A DNA stretch of 64,000 nucleotides from Streptomyces alfalfae (GTDB lineage: Bacteria; Actinomycetota; Actinomycetes; Streptomycetales; Streptomycetaceae): assembly GCF_004127445.1 (NCBI RefSeq), contig NZ_QEXM01000009.1, forward strand, positions 1 to 64,000, read 5' to 3'. The notes beneath the pieces are model-generated. The model saw only the letters and a program-made list of their open reading frames with translations, was not told the DNA's origin and searched no databases. The number at the start of each line of letters is the position of its first letter. Within the stretch, counting starts at the first letter, position 1. Shown here one piece after another: positions 32,984 to 41,610 of the stretch. The translations under genes were made by a program, and so were the position numbers.

Positions 32984-34447
32984 TCAGCGGTGTGGCAGCG
33001 CCCGCTTCATGATCTTGCCCATGTCGTTGCGCGGCAGCGCGTCCAGGTACCGCACCGCCCGTGGCCGCTTGTGCGGGGCGAGGCGGGCCGCCACGTGGTC
33101 CGTCAGCTCGTCGGGGGCGGGCGGCGCGCCCGTGTCGGCCGGGACCACCCAGGCCACGATCCGCTCGCCGAGGTCAGCGTCGGGCTCCCCGGTCACGGCG
33201 GCCTCCCGCACGCCCGCGTGCTCGAGAAGGGCGTTCTCGATCTCCCCCGCGCCGATCTTGTAGCCGCCGCTCTTGATGAGGTCGGTGGCCTTGCGGCCGA
33301 CGATGCGCACATAGCCGTCGGCGTCCCGCACCGCCATGTCGCCGGTGCGGAACCAGCCGCCCGGCGCGAACGCCCGCGCGGTGGCGTCGGGGCGGTTGAG
33401 GTAGGAGGTGAAGAGATTCGGGCCGCGCACCTGGATCTCGCCCACCGCCTCGGGCCCCGCGGCCGTGATCGCCTCGCCCTCCTCGTCGACCAGGCGCAGC
33501 TCGACGCCCGGCAGCGGCACCCCGACCGCCCCCGGGCGCGGCTCGCCGTCGACGCGCACGCTGGTGATCATGAGCGTCTCCGTCATGCCGTACCGCTCGA
33601 CGACGCGGCGCCCCGTCGCGGACGTGATGCGCTGGTGGTCGTGGACCGGCAGCGCCGCCGAGCCCGAGACCAGGAGCCGGGCCCCGCCCAGTGCCGTGAC
33701 CAGGCGCGGCTCGTCGGGCAGCGCCTCGGCGATCCGGTGGTACATCGTCGGCACCCCGAACAGCATGGTCGCCCCCGAGCCCAGCTCGCGCGCCACGCCC
33801 TCGGTGCTGAACCGCCCGAGGTGGCGCACCGAACCGCCCCGCCGCAGCGGGCCGAGGGTGCCGAGGATCAGACCGTGCACATGGAACAGCGGGAGCCCGT
33901 GCACCAGGACGTCGTCGCCGCTCCACTGCCAGGCGTCCGCCAGGGCGTCCAGCGTGGCGACGATCGCGCGGCGCGGCAGGACGGCGCCCTTGGGCGGGCC
34001 CGTGGTGCCGGAGGTGTAGACGATCAGGGCGGGCGCCTCGGGGTCGTCGGGCTCGGCGACGGCCCCTCCGGCGCCGGGGCGGTGATCGCTCACGTCCACG
34101 TCCACGCGGGAGAGCCCGGCGAGCGCGGGCGGCAGGACGTCGCCGGGCCCGGCCAGGACGAGGGACGGGGCGCTGTCCGTCACGATGTGCGTCAGCTCGC
34201 CGTCGCCCGACTTCGGGTTGAGCGGCACGGCGGGCGCCCCGGCCCGCAGGGCGGCGACCACGCCGACGGCCGTCTCCAGGGACGGGGTGGCCCAGACGGC
34301 GACCCGGCCCGCGCCCCGCAGCCGCCCGGCCAGGGCGGCGGACGCCAGGGCCAGTTCGGAGTAGGTCAGCGAGCGGTCGCCGAACCGCAGGGCATCGCCG
34401 GAGGGCGCCGTGTCCGGGGCCGCCAGGGCCGGGAAAAGCGGATCCAC
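32984..34447 (-). CDS. matB: Malonyl-CoA synthetase (malonate-CoA ligase)
   Basis: The 487-residue ANL-superfamily enzyme makes malonyl-CoA (and often methylmalonyl-CoA) from the free diacid, ATP and CoA. Marks are the P-loop YTSGTTGPPKGAVLPRRA (about residue 147), GLPLFHVHGLILG, RYGMTETLM, WFRTGDMA, the KSGGYKIGAGEIE hinge (about 393) and the catalytic Lys in NDMGKIMKRAL at the C-terminus. The sequence closely resembles, from memory, S. coelicolor MatB, including the LFPALxxP start and VERYGMTETLM. It may feed polyketide and fatty acid synthesis. The GTG at 34447 follows AAGGAG with eight-base spacing. It is divergent from the LysR gene. Confidence 0.92.
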   Translation of the reverse strand: MDPLFPALAAPDTAPSGDALRFGDRSLTYSELALASAALAGRLRGAGRVAVWATPSLETAVGVVAALRAGAPAVPLNPKSGDGELTHIVTDSAPSLVLAGPGDVLPPALAGLSRVDVDVSDHRPGAGGAVAEPDDPEAPALIVYTSGTTGPPKGAVLPRRAIVATLDALADAWQWSGDDVLVHGLPLFHVHGLILGTLGPLRRGGSVRHLGRFSTEGVARELGSGATMLFGVPTMYHRIAEALPDEPRLVTALGGARLLVSGSAALPVHDHQRITSATGRRVVERYGMTETLMITSVRVDGEPRPGAVGVPLPGVELRLVDEEGEAITAAGPEAVGEIQVRGPNLFTSYLNRPDATARAFAPGGWFRTGDMAVRDADGYVRIVGRKATDLIKSGGYKIGAGEIENALLEHAGVREAAVTGEPDADLGERIVAWVVPADTGAPPAPDELTDHVAARLAPHKRPRAVRYLDALPRNDMGKIMKRALPHR

Positions 34448-34632
34448 GTCTCGTACTCCTTGTGGTTGTCCTCGTGTCGCTCCAGTCCACCACTTCATCT
34501 CTGCCCCGCGTGGCGGCCCCCGCGAACACGGGGACACCGCCTCCGCGGGGGCGGCGGGGACCGCGGCGCCGCTTCCCCAAGCACCGTTCCCACGCTTGTC
34601 CGACCATCCCAACATCTGCTTATGATTCAGCG

Positions 34633-35538
34633 GTGTTCGATTCACGGCACATCAAGACGTTCCACGAAGTGGTCAGGGCCGGGTCGTACTCGGCGGCCGC
34701 TCGCTCCCTCGGCTACACACAGCCCGCGATCACGCAGCAGATGAAGGCCCTCGAACGGTCCGTCGGCACGCCGCTGTTCACCCGCGTCGGCCGCCGCATG
34801 CGCCTGACGGAGGCGGGCGAGGCCCTGTCGCGGCACGCCGGGATCATCCTGGACGACATCTCCGCCGCCCAGCAGCAGATGAACGCGATCACGCGGCTGC
34901 GCTCGGGACGCGTGCGGGTCTGCGCCTTCCCCAGCGCCAACGCCACCCTCATCCCGGAGGCCCTGGCCCGCCTCGCCTCCGGCCACCCCGGCGTCCGCGT
35001 CGAACTCCTGGAGGACGAGCCGCCGGAGTCGCTGCGGCGCGTGGTGCGCGGCGAGTGCGACATCACCCTCGCCTTCACCTACCCCGGGCTGCACGAAGAG
35101 GTGCCGGACGGGCTGGTGGAGATCCCGCTGATGGAGGACCAGCTCACCGTGCTGATGCCCACGGGGCACCCCATGGCGCGCCGGCGTTCGGTCAAGCTCG
35201 CCGAGCTGGCGGAGGAGCGGTGGATAGCCGGGTGCCCGCGCTGCCGGGCCAATTTCCTGCACGAGTGCGCCGAGCTGGGCTTCGCGCCCGACATCGCCTT
35301 CACCACCGACGACAACCTCGTGGTGCAGAGCCTGGTCGCCGAGGGACTCGGCGTCGCGATGATGCCGGGGCTCGTTTTGAACTTCCTCTGCCACCGCAAG
35401 GTGACGGGCCGCGCCCTCGACCCCGCCTCGCGGCGCCAGGTCTCGGCGTACGTCCTCAAGGACCACCTCCGCATCCCCGCCACGGCCCTGGTCCTCGACG
35501 AGCTGCGGACGGTGGCCGCCAACCGCGTCGGCTGCTGA
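34633..35538 (+). CDS. LysR-family transcriptional regulator
   Basis: The 301-residue regulator has the LysR winged helix at residues 1-60 (HIKTFHEVVRAGSYSAAARSLGYTQPAITQQMKALE) and an effector-binding domain. A cluster GCPRCRANFLHEC (about residue 200) puts three Cys within 13 residues in that domain. It lies between divergent matB and the co-oriented cupin/exporter pair, and could regulate either. A TATGAT box at 34621-34626 ends six bases before the GTG, so the message is probably leaderless; the frame upstream to 34462 is non-conserved. Confidence 0.92.
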   Translation: MFDSRHIKTFHEVVRAGSYSAAARSLGYTQPAITQQMKALERSVGTPLFTRVGRRMRLTEAGEALSRHAGIILDDISAAQQQMNAITRLRSGRVRVCAFPSANATLIPEALARLASGHPGVRVELLEDEPPESLRRVVRGECDITLAFTYPGLHEEVPDGLVEIPLMEDQLTVLMPTGHPMARRRSVKLAELAEERWIAGCPRCRANFLHECAELGFAPDIAFTTDDNLVVQSLVAEGLGVAMMPGLVLNFLCHRKVTGRALDPASRRQVSAYVLKDHLRIPATALVLDELRTVAANRVGC

Positions 35539-35652
35539 CGCCCGCCGGCCCCTCCGGTCCGCCCGCCGGCGCGTCAGCCATAAGCGGACGTTGCAGGGAG
35601 GCCAAACAACTGTCGTTGGACGTGATGGATCGGGCGCCGCCACGCTGCCCGT

Positions 35653-36219
35653 ATGACCACTCCGACCGCGTACCGGGCCGCCCGGACCACAGAGCGCCTC
35701 GACACCCTCGTCGCCGACGTGCGCGAGGCGGTCGGGCGGGGACTGCCTCCCGACCTCACCGCGTACCTGGTCGGTGAGCGCCTCGCCCCGCACCTCGGGG
35801 CGGCCGACCTGCTCACCGCCGAGCAGCGCGAGGGCGACCCCGAGCGCTACCGCCAGCACGTCCTGCACGCCGAGCACGACGGCAGCTTCTCCCTCGTGGC
35901 CCTGGTCTGGCTGCCGGGGCAGCGGACCTCCGTCCACGACCACGTGTCGTGGTGCGTCACGGGCGTGCACGAGGGCGAGGAGCAGGAGCGGCGCTACCGC
36001 CTCGTGCCCGCCGGGAACGGCGGCGCGGCGCGGCTCGTCGCCACGGAGGACGTCGTCAATCCGCAGGGCTCGGTCTGCGGCTTCGCGCCGCCCGGCGACA
36101 TCCACCGGGTGTGGAACGCCTGCGGCGCCCGCGCGATATCGATCCACATCTACGGCGCCGACATCGCCCGCTTGGGCAGCAGTGTGCGCCGCGTGTACGA
36201 ACTGCCGGCCGACCGGTAA
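35653..36219 (+). CDS. Cysteine dioxygenase-like thiol dioxygenase (cupin)
   Basis: This 188-residue cupin carries the three-His iron site of thiol dioxygenases: TSVHDHVSWCVTGV (two His, about residues 97-99) and the later His in GDIHRVWN (about 151), plus a Tyr near the C-terminus (HIYGAD). Cysteine dioxygenases oxidise L-cysteine, and relatives 3-mercaptopropionate, to the sulfinate using O2; which thiol is used is not readable. Its TAA overlaps the ATG of the YeiH-type exporter (TAATG), so the two are made together, supporting a sulfur-oxidation role. Confidence 0.82.
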   Translation: MTTPTAYRAARTTERLDTLVADVREAVGRGLPPDLTAYLVGERLAPHLGAADLLTAEQREGDPERYRQHVLHAEHDGSFSLVALVWLPGQRTSVHDHVSWCVTGVHEGEEQERRYRLVPAGNGGAARLVATEDVVNPQGSVCGFAPPGDIHRVWNACGARAISIHIYGADIARLGSSVRRVYELPADR

Positions 36220-37286
36220 TGGCGCTGCTCGGAGAGCGCGCCAAGACCCGCGCCGCGGCTCCCGCGCCCCCCGGCCGCGCGCACGGCAAGCTGCCGGGGC
36301 TCGGTCTCGCCGCCCTCGGGGTGGCCCTCGCCTGGGGCGTGCACCGGCTCGTGCCCGGCGTCCCGATGCTCACCGCCGCCGTGGTCCTCGGCATCGTGGC
36401 CGCCCATCTGCCCGGCGTCGCGCGCTCCTGGGTGCGCGGGCCCGGCAAGGCGGGCCTCACGTTCGCCGGGAAGCGGCTGATGCGGGTCGGCATCGTGCTG
36501 CTCGGCCTGAAGCTGAGCCTCGACGACGTGCTCGGCCTCGGCTGGGCCTCCGTCGCGATGGTGCTCTGCGTGGTCGCCGTCACCTTCGGCGGCACCTGGT
36601 GGCTGGGGCGTCGCATGGGCCTGCGCGGCGACCAGCCGCTGCTGATCGCCACCGGCTACTCGATCTGCGGCGCCTCGGCGATCGGCGCCGTCAGCGAGGT
36701 CTCCGAGAGCGACGAGCGGGACACCGCTGCCTCCGTGGCCCTGGTGACGCTCTGCGGGACGCTCGCCATCGCCGTGCTGCCGCTGCTCCAGCACCCCCTC
36801 GGCCTCAGCGACGCCGAGTTCGGGCGCTGGGTCGGGGCGAGCGTGCACGACGTGGGGCAGGTCGTGGCGACCGCGCAGACGGCGGGCTCCGGGGCGCTCG
36901 GCGACGCCGTCCTGGTCAAGCTGATGCGGGTGGCGCTGCTCGCGCCGCTCGTCGCCGCGGTCGCCCTGTCGGCGCGGGCGCGGGCACGGTCGGCGGCGAG
37001 GCCGGACGCGGGCGGCGAGGCCGCCAAGCGCCCGCCCCTCGTGCCGCTGTTCGTCGCCGGGTTCCTCGCCATGGTCCTGCTGCGCACCACGGGGCTGCTG
37101 CCGGACGGCGCGCTCGACGTGGCCCACACCGCGCAGGAACTCCTCCTCGCCGCCGCCCTCTTCGGCCTGGGCAGCGCGGTCGACCTGCCGTCCCTGACCC
37201 GCACGGGCGGCCGGGTCGCGGCGCTCGGCCTCGTCTCGTGGGGCGTCATCGCGGGGGTCTCGTACGCGGGCGTCCTGCTGACGTGA
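36219..37286 (+). CDS. YeiH/UPF0324 family putative sulfate exporter
   Basis: The 355-residue membrane protein has about ten helices. Family marks include PMLTAAVVLGIVAA, RLMRVGIVLLGLKLSL, ATGYSICGASAIGAVSEV (about residue 145-160), ASVHDVGQVVATAQ and LLAAALFGLGSAVDL near the C-terminus. UPF0324 members are annotated as possible sulfate or sulfonate-related exporters, on limited evidence. Here the one-base overlap with a thiol dioxygenase gene supports export of sulfite or sulfate formed from cysteine sulfinate. Confidence 0.85.
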   Translation: MALLGERAKTRAAAPAPPGRAHGKLPGLGLAALGVALAWGVHRLVPGVPMLTAAVVLGIVAAHLPGVARSWVRGPGKAGLTFAGKRLMRVGIVLLGLKLSLDDVLGLGWASVAMVLCVVAVTFGGTWWLGRRMGLRGDQPLLIATGYSICGASAIGAVSEVSESDERDTAASVALVTLCGTLAIAVLPLLQHPLGLSDAEFGRWVGASVHDVGQVVATAQTAGSGALGDAVLVKLMRVALLAPLVAAVALSARARARSAARPDAGGEAAKRPPLVPLFVAGFLAMVLLRTTGLLPDGALDVAHTAQELLLAAALFGLGSAVDLPSLTRTGGRVAALGLVSWGVIAGVSYAGVLLT

Positions 37287-37347
37287 GACGCGGGGGCGCG
37301 CGGGGCAGAGGCGCGAGGGGCGCTTGTTAGCCTGCGGGGTCGAAGTT

Positions 37348-37371
37348 CCGTACGCGTGAACAGGCGTACGG
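37348..37371 (+). promoter_or_regulatory. Perfect inverted repeat upstream of the ATP-grasp gene
   Basis: CCGTACGC (37348-37355) and GCGTACGG (37364-37371) flank eight bases. A -10-like TAGCCT lies about 20 bases upstream, so the repeat is probably in the 5' leader or at the start of transcription. It could be an operator or a leader hairpin. Confidence 0.45.
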
Positions 37372-37402
37372 GCACGCCTGGCAGAGTTAAGAGGAGCCCC
37401 CC

Positions 37403-38281
37403 GTGGCAAGTCCCCGCGTCGCGCTCGTGACCCGACGTCCGCAGCCGGAGTACGACCACGACCTTCCGGTCCTCGCCCGGGCCCTCGCCGACGCGGACGC
37501 CGACGCCCACGTCGTGGGGTGGGACGACCCGGACGTCGACTGGGCCGGCTTCGACCTCGCGGTGATCAGGTCGACATGGGACTACAGCTGGCGCACCGAG
37601 GAGTACGTGGCGTGGGCCGAGCGGTGCGCGGAGCTCACGCGGCTCGCCAACCCCGCGGAGGTCGTGCGCTGGAACACCGACAAGCGCTACCTGGGCGAGC
37701 TGGCCGCGGCGGGCGTCCCCACCGTGCCGACCTTGTACTCCGCTCCCGGCGAGAGCGTCGAACTCACCGGCGGCGACGCGGAGTTCGTCGTCAAGCCGGC
37801 CTCCGGGGCCGGGGCGCGCTACGCCGGCCGCTACCGCGCCGACGAGCACGAGGCCGCCCTCGCCCACATCGCCCGTATGCACGACGAGGGCTTCACCGCC
37901 ATGGTGCAGCCCTATGTGCGGCGCATCGACGTCACCGGGGAGCGCGCCCTCGTCTTCATCGGCGGGGAGTTCCTGCACGCGATACGCAAGGGAGCGGTCC
38001 TCGCGCCCGGCACGGCCTACGACGCCGACAAGACGCCCCACCCCGACCTGCGCCCCTGGGAGCCCTCGGCCGCCGAGCTCGACGTCGCCGCGCGGGCGCT
38101 CGCCGCCGTCCCCGGCTCGCCCGAGCTGCTCTACGCGCGCGTGGACATCGTCGACGGCGAAGGGCCCGGGGACGGGCCGCGGGTGATGGAGCTGGAGCTC
38201 GTCGAGCCCAACCTCTTCCTCGGCGTCCACCCCGGCTCGCTCGACCGCGTCGTGGAGGGGATCCTCAAGGCCGCGGTGTGA
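37403..38281 (+). CDS. ATP-grasp domain protein
   Basis: The 292-residue protein has an ATP-grasp fold: an N-terminal Rossmann-like part (DLAVIRSTWDYSW near residue 55), RWNTDKRYLGELAAAGVPTVPT, EFVVKPASGAGARYAGRY (ATP-binding Lys and Gly loop, about 130-145), and the metal-binding acidic stretch ARVDIVDGE...VMELELVEPNLFLG (about 247-275). Such enzymes ligate a carboxylate to an amine or thiol using ATP; substrates are unknown. AAGAGGAG lies before the GTG start. Its 3' end overlaps the convergent minus-strand gene by 17 bases. Confidence 0.85.
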   Translation: MASPRVALVTRRPQPEYDHDLPVLARALADADADAHVVGWDDPDVDWAGFDLAVIRSTWDYSWRTEEYVAWAERCAELTRLANPAEVVRWNTDKRYLGELAAAGVPTVPTLYSAPGESVELTGGDAEFVVKPASGAGARYAGRYRADEHEAALAHIARMHDEGFTAMVQPYVRRIDVTGERALVFIGGEFLHAIRKGAVLAPGTAYDADKTPHPDLRPWEPSAAELDVAARALAAVPGSPELLYARVDIVDGEGPGDGPRVMELELVEPNLFLGVHPGSLDRVVEGILKAAV

Positions 38282-38933
38282 GCGGCGGGCCCCCGCCGGG
38301 GAACTCCACGCGCTGGAGCAGCCCCCAGGTGAACTCCGCCACGCAGCGCCGCCGCGGGCCGTCCGCGCCCCCGGCTTCCGGCGCGTCGAACGCCAGCCGC
38401 CACCGCGTCGGCGCCGTCCCCTCCAGGGACCGGGCGGGAGCGAAGGCGCGCGCCACCTCGTCCACGGTGCAGGACCAGGGGGCGAGGTCGGCGAGCGCAC
38501 GGAGTTCGGGGCCCGGCATCCCCGGCGCGCGCACCAGCCTCCCCCATGGCTCGAAGAGCGTGGGAGGGGCCCCCACGTTCCACACGCCCCCGCCGGGCGC
38601 GAGCAGCACCTCGAAGCGCAGATCGGGCCAGAGCGGCAGCGGCCAGAGCAGGGCCTCGCACTCCAGGTCGCCGATCGTGCGGCGGGCGGTCGACCCGGGG
38701 GCGCCGAGGACCGAGCGGTAGCGGGAGCGGGCGCCGCGCGCGCCGCCGCGGCCCCGGGTCATCGCCTGCCAGCGGCGGTTGGCCTCCCGCATCCGGGCCA
38801 CGGAGACGCCGAGCTCGTGCCGGGCGCGCTCCACGAGGCCGGGGTTGTGGTCGGCCATGCGGCGCAGCAGGACGAGCTGGAAGTCCAGCGGGGTGAAGGG
38901 GGCGGCGGGCGGCGGCGTGGGCCTAGCGGACAT
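38265..38933 (-). CDS. Uncharacterised protein at the end of the glycan operon
   Basis: This 222-residue cytoplasmic protein has no recognised family. It starts with a Pro-rich segment, then a helical part (LDFQLVLLRRMADHNPGLVERARHELG in overlapping form, about residues 15-45), an Arg/Gly-rich linker, and a Trp-rich beta region (LLWPLPLWPDLRFEVLLAPGGGVWNVG). It has no signal peptide or membrane segment. Its start overlaps the FkbM methyltransferase gene by 11 bases, so it is translated as part of that operon. Convergent overlap with the ATP-grasp gene marks the operon end. Confidence 0.75.
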   Translation of the reverse strand: MSARPTPPPAAPFTPLDFQLVLLRRMADHNPGLVERARHELGVSVARMREANRRWQAMTRGRGGARGARSRYRSVLGAPGSTARRTIGDLECEALLWPLPLWPDLRFEVLLAPGGGVWNVGAPPTLFEPWGRLVRAPGMPGPELRALADLAPWSCTVDEVARAFAPARSLEGTAPTRWRLAFDAPEAGGADGPRRRCVAEFTWGLLQRVEFPGGGPPLTPRP

Positions 38934-39726
38934 GTGCCCCATCGTCGCGCACCGCGAAGGCTCCCGGGCGGCGGCCTTCGGGGAGGAACAGGACCGAGTT
39001 GACGTACCGGGGGCGGCGCGGGGTGAGCACCCGGCGCAGCAGGCCCTGCGTCACCACGTACGACGTGTCGGACTGGTGGGCCTCCAGGTCGAAGGCGGCG
39101 AGCGGCAGCCACGTGTCGTGCGGCAGGACCCAGCCGCGGTAGCCGTGCTCGCGGGTGAGCAGCTCCACGATCGGCCCGATCGGCTGGATGCGGGCCTCCA
39201 GCTCGATGAAGAGCGCCGGCCGGTCCCTGGTGATCAGCTCGCGCGCGCCCCGCAGCACCGGCAGCTCGTTGCCGTCCACGTCGATCTTGACGAAGTGCAC
39301 GTCCCGCAGGCCGAGCCCGTCGAGCGTCAGGCACGGCACGTCGAGGGCACGGGCGTGGATGTCCCGGCGGATCAGGGACGACACGCCCCGCTCGCCCCGG
39401 TCGCCGGCCGGCAGCCAGAGCCGGGCGGTGCCCGGCCGGTCCGTGGCGGCGCCCTGGACGACGCGGACGTTGGGCGGGGTGCTCGCGGCGAGCAGCCGGG
39501 CGAGGCGCGGCACCGGCTCCACGGTCACCACGTGCCGCGCCCGCGAGGCGAGGCGGCGCGACCAGGGCCCGTACCAGCCGCCGACGTCCACGGCCGTGGC
39601 GCAGTCCGGCGGGCAGAGGTCGCCGAGCCGGGCCAGCTCGGGCTCGAAGCGCGGGTAGACGAGCCGGGCCAGGGCGGCGATGAGCCGGTCGGGCACGAAG
39701 GGGGCCAGCCGGGCGGCCAGGGTCAT
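38923..39726 (-). CDS. FkbM-family methyltransferase
   Basis: The 267-residue SAM-dependent methyltransferase shows motif I AVDVGGWYGPWSRRLA (about residue 45-60), an acidic VTVEPVPRLARLL, the FkbM signature LDGLGLRDVHFVKIDVDGNELPVLRGA (spread over residues 133-160) and FIELEARI. FkbM enzymes O-methylate hydroxyls of sugars or polyketides and are common in glycan clusters. Its ATG overlaps the stop of the Trm112-like gene (ATGA). It is likely to methylate the product of this operon, but the target is unknown. Confidence 0.88.
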   Translation of the reverse strand: MTLAARLAPFVPDRLIAALARLVYPRFEPELARLGDLCPPDCATAVDVGGWYGPWSRRLASRARHVVTVEPVPRLARLLAASTPPNVRVVQGAATDRPGTARLWLPAGDRGERGVSSLIRRDIHARALDVPCLTLDGLGLRDVHFVKIDVDGNELPVLRGARELITRDRPALFIELEARIQPIGPIVELLTREHGYRGWVLPHDTWLPLAAFDLEAHQSDTSYVVTQGLLRRVLTPRRPRYVNSVLFLPEGRRPGAFAVRDDGAHVR

Positions 39727-39953
39727 GAGCGCGACATCCGCTCGACGATCCGCTCGTGCTCGTCCTCGGCGACCTGTTCGCCGGAGGACGGCAGGAGCTG
39801 CGGGATGCCGTCGATGACCGGATACCTGCGGCGCAGGCGCGGGTTGTACAGCGCCTCCTGCGGCACGAGTGGCTCCTCCGGGGCCAGCAGGTGCAGCGGG
39901 CCCTTGTCCAGCGGGCAGGCGAGGATGCGCAGCAGCGGGTCGTCGGGGTTCAT
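39723..39953 (-). CDS. Trm112-like small protein
   Basis: The 76-residue protein matches the Trm112/YcaR family: RILACPLDKGPL at the N-terminus, ALYNPRLRRRYPVIDGIPQLLP in the middle. The usual zinc pair CPxC is CPLD here, so metal binding is doubtful. In eukaryotes and archaea Trm112 activates methyltransferases; the bacterial role is less clear, but three methyltransferases lie in this operon, making an activator role attractive. It overlaps both neighbours by four bases (ATGA). Confidence 0.85.
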   Translation of the reverse strand: MNPDDPLLRILACPLDKGPLHLLAPEEPLVPQEALYNPRLRRRYPVIDGIPQLLPSSGEQVAEDEHERIVERMSRS

Positions 39954-40867
39954 CCGCTCGTCAGCTCCTTGGGGGGTGAGGGGTGGGAAGGGGCGCGGTC
40001 GTGCTTCGGCATGGCGAGCAGGACGGTGACCGCGAGCACCGTGCCCGCGATCCGCAGGCCGAGCCGGACCGGCTCGTGCGGCAGTGCCTCGCCGAACGCC
40101 AGCGTCCCGAGCACCGCGGTGAACAGCGCCGTCACGGTCGTGCACACCGGGACGATCAGCGAGGCCCGGCAGCGCTGGAGCGCGGCCTGCGACATGATCA
40201 GGCCGAACGCCCCGGTGAACATCAGCAGATACGGGTACGGCGAGCGCAGCAGGTCGACGAGGGCGCCGCCGAGCCCCTGCGTGGTCAGGTGGCTGGAGAC
40301 GCCCTTGATGGCCAGCGAGCTCACGCCGTACAGGAGCCCGACCGCGACGCCGTACTCCACGCCGGCCGTCGGCATGCGGTGCCGGTGCTTCGCGCGGCGC
40401 TCCGCCGAGCTGTAGAGCCACAGGCCCGCGGCGAGCGAGGGCAGGCAGACGGTGAGGACCAGGGGCGCGGGCGCTCCCCGGCCGACCGTGTCGCTGCCCT
40501 CGCTCAGCGACAGGACGACCATGAGCAGCGCGAGGAGGATCGCGCCGACCGCGTACCGCTCGCGCCCCGAGGTCTCCTCGCCGAGCAGCACGGAGGACAG
40601 GAGCAGCAGCAGGACGAGCCCGGAGACGAAGATGCCCTGGGCGGCGGCGATCGGCAGCGTCCGGTACACGGCGAGCTGCGCGCCGAACCCCGCCGCGAGA
40701 GCCAGCGAACCGCCGATCCACAGCGGGCTGCCGAGCACCTGCCCGAGCAGCCGGACGGGGTTGCGGACGCTGACGGACGGCATGGTCGTCAGCGCCCGCT
40801 TCTCCAGGACGAAGCCGGTGCTGTAGAGCACGTTCGCGAGCAGTGCCGCGGCCACACCCCACCACAT
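39950..40867 (-). CDS. EamA/DMT-superfamily membrane transporter
   Basis: The 305-residue protein has nine or ten hydrophobic helices in two similar halves, with no signal peptide: WWGVAAALLANVLYSTGFVLEKRAL at the start, LPIAAAQGIFVSGLVLLLLLSS, and in the second half ALQRCRASLIVPVCTTVTALFTAVLGTLAFGE. DMT proteins export metabolites; relatives such as ArnE/ArnF flip lipid-linked aminosugar. Within this operon it may move a lipid-linked sugar or precursor, which is inference. It is five bases from the upstream methyltransferase gene and overlaps the Trm112-like gene. Confidence 0.83.
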   Translation of the reverse strand: MWWGVAAALLANVLYSTGFVLEKRALTTMPSVSVRNPVRLLGQVLGSPLWIGGSLALAAGFGAQLAVYRTLPIAAAQGIFVSGLVLLLLLSSVLLGEETSGRERYAVGAILLALLMVVLSLSEGSDTVGRGAPAPLVLTVCLPSLAAGLWLYSSAERRAKHRHRMPTAGVEYGVAVGLLYGVSSLAIKGVSSHLTTQGLGGALVDLLRSPYPYLLMFTGAFGLIMSQAALQRCRASLIVPVCTTVTALFTAVLGTLAFGEALPHEPVRLGLRIAGTVLAVTVLLAMPKHDRAPSHPSPPKELTSG

Positions 40868-40872
40868 GGGAC

Positions 40873-41610
40873 TCAGGTCCTTCGGGCGTGCAGCAGCAGG
40901 ATGGACGAGGCGCTCGGCGCCGCGCAGGCGAGCCGGTCCAGGGCGCGCAGCGGGCGCGGCACCCCGTGGAAGGGCGCTCCGGAGAGGCGGACCACCTCGA
41001 AGCCGCTCGCGGCGACGAACTCCCGCAGCGCGCGGGCGGTGTAGAGCCGCAGATGGCCCACGACCTCGGTGCCGGGGCGGCCGTGGATGCCGCGCAGGCT
41101 CACCTCGGAGAAGACCGGCTGCACGCCCGCGAGGAGCAGGCCGCGGTTGTACCAGGCGGCGAGGTTGGGCGTGGACAGCATCAGATGGCCGCCGGGCCGC
41201 AGGACCCTGCGCAGTTCGTCCAGGGCGCTGTCCGGGTCCACCAGGTGCTCGATGACCTCGCTGAACAGGACGGCGTCGGCGGAGCCGTCCGCGAAGGGCA
41301 GCCCGCCGCCGGTCAGTTCGCCCCGTACGACGTCGGGCAGGTGGGCGTGGGCGCGCTTCAGGGCGTCCTGGGACCAGTCGACGCCGATCACCCGGTGGCC
41401 CGCGAGCAGCGGGGCGGCGGTCGCCGCCGCCGTGCCGTCGCCGCAGCCGACGTCGAGGACCGTGGCGGGGCTGGACGTGGCGGGTCCGAGGGCGGCGGCG
41501 AGGATGCGCGCCTGGCGGAGGCTGCGGGCGTCGCCGGAGGCCACGGGGACGGCCGGGTTCTCGTAGAAGTCGCGGAGCCGGGCCGGGGGTCCGCTCGTCG
41601 TGGTGGTCAC
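40873..41610 (-). CDS. Class I SAM-dependent methyltransferase
   Basis: The 245-residue enzyme shows motif I TVLDVGCGDGTAAATA (about residue 50), an acidic VIGVDWSQDALKRA, DAVLFSEVIEHLVDPDSALDE (about 115-135) and RVLRPGGHLMLSTPN. These are the hallmarks of Methyltransf_11/UbiE-like enzymes. Substrate unknown; probably a hydroxyl or carboxyl group on the glycan or lipid made by the operon. The GTG start overlaps the preceding stop (GTGA). It is the second of three methyltransferases in the unit. Confidence 0.88.
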   Translation of the reverse strand: MTTTTSGPPARLRDFYENPAVPVASGDARSLRQARILAAALGPATSSPATVLDVGCGDGTAAATAAPLLAGHRVIGVDWSQDALKRAHAHLPDVVRGELTGGGLPFADGSADAVLFSEVIEHLVDPDSALDELRRVLRPGGHLMLSTPNLAAWYNRGLLLAGVQPVFSEVSLRGIHGRPGTEVVGHLRLYTARALREFVAASGFEVVRLSGAPFHGVPRPLRALDRLACAAPSASSILLLHARRT

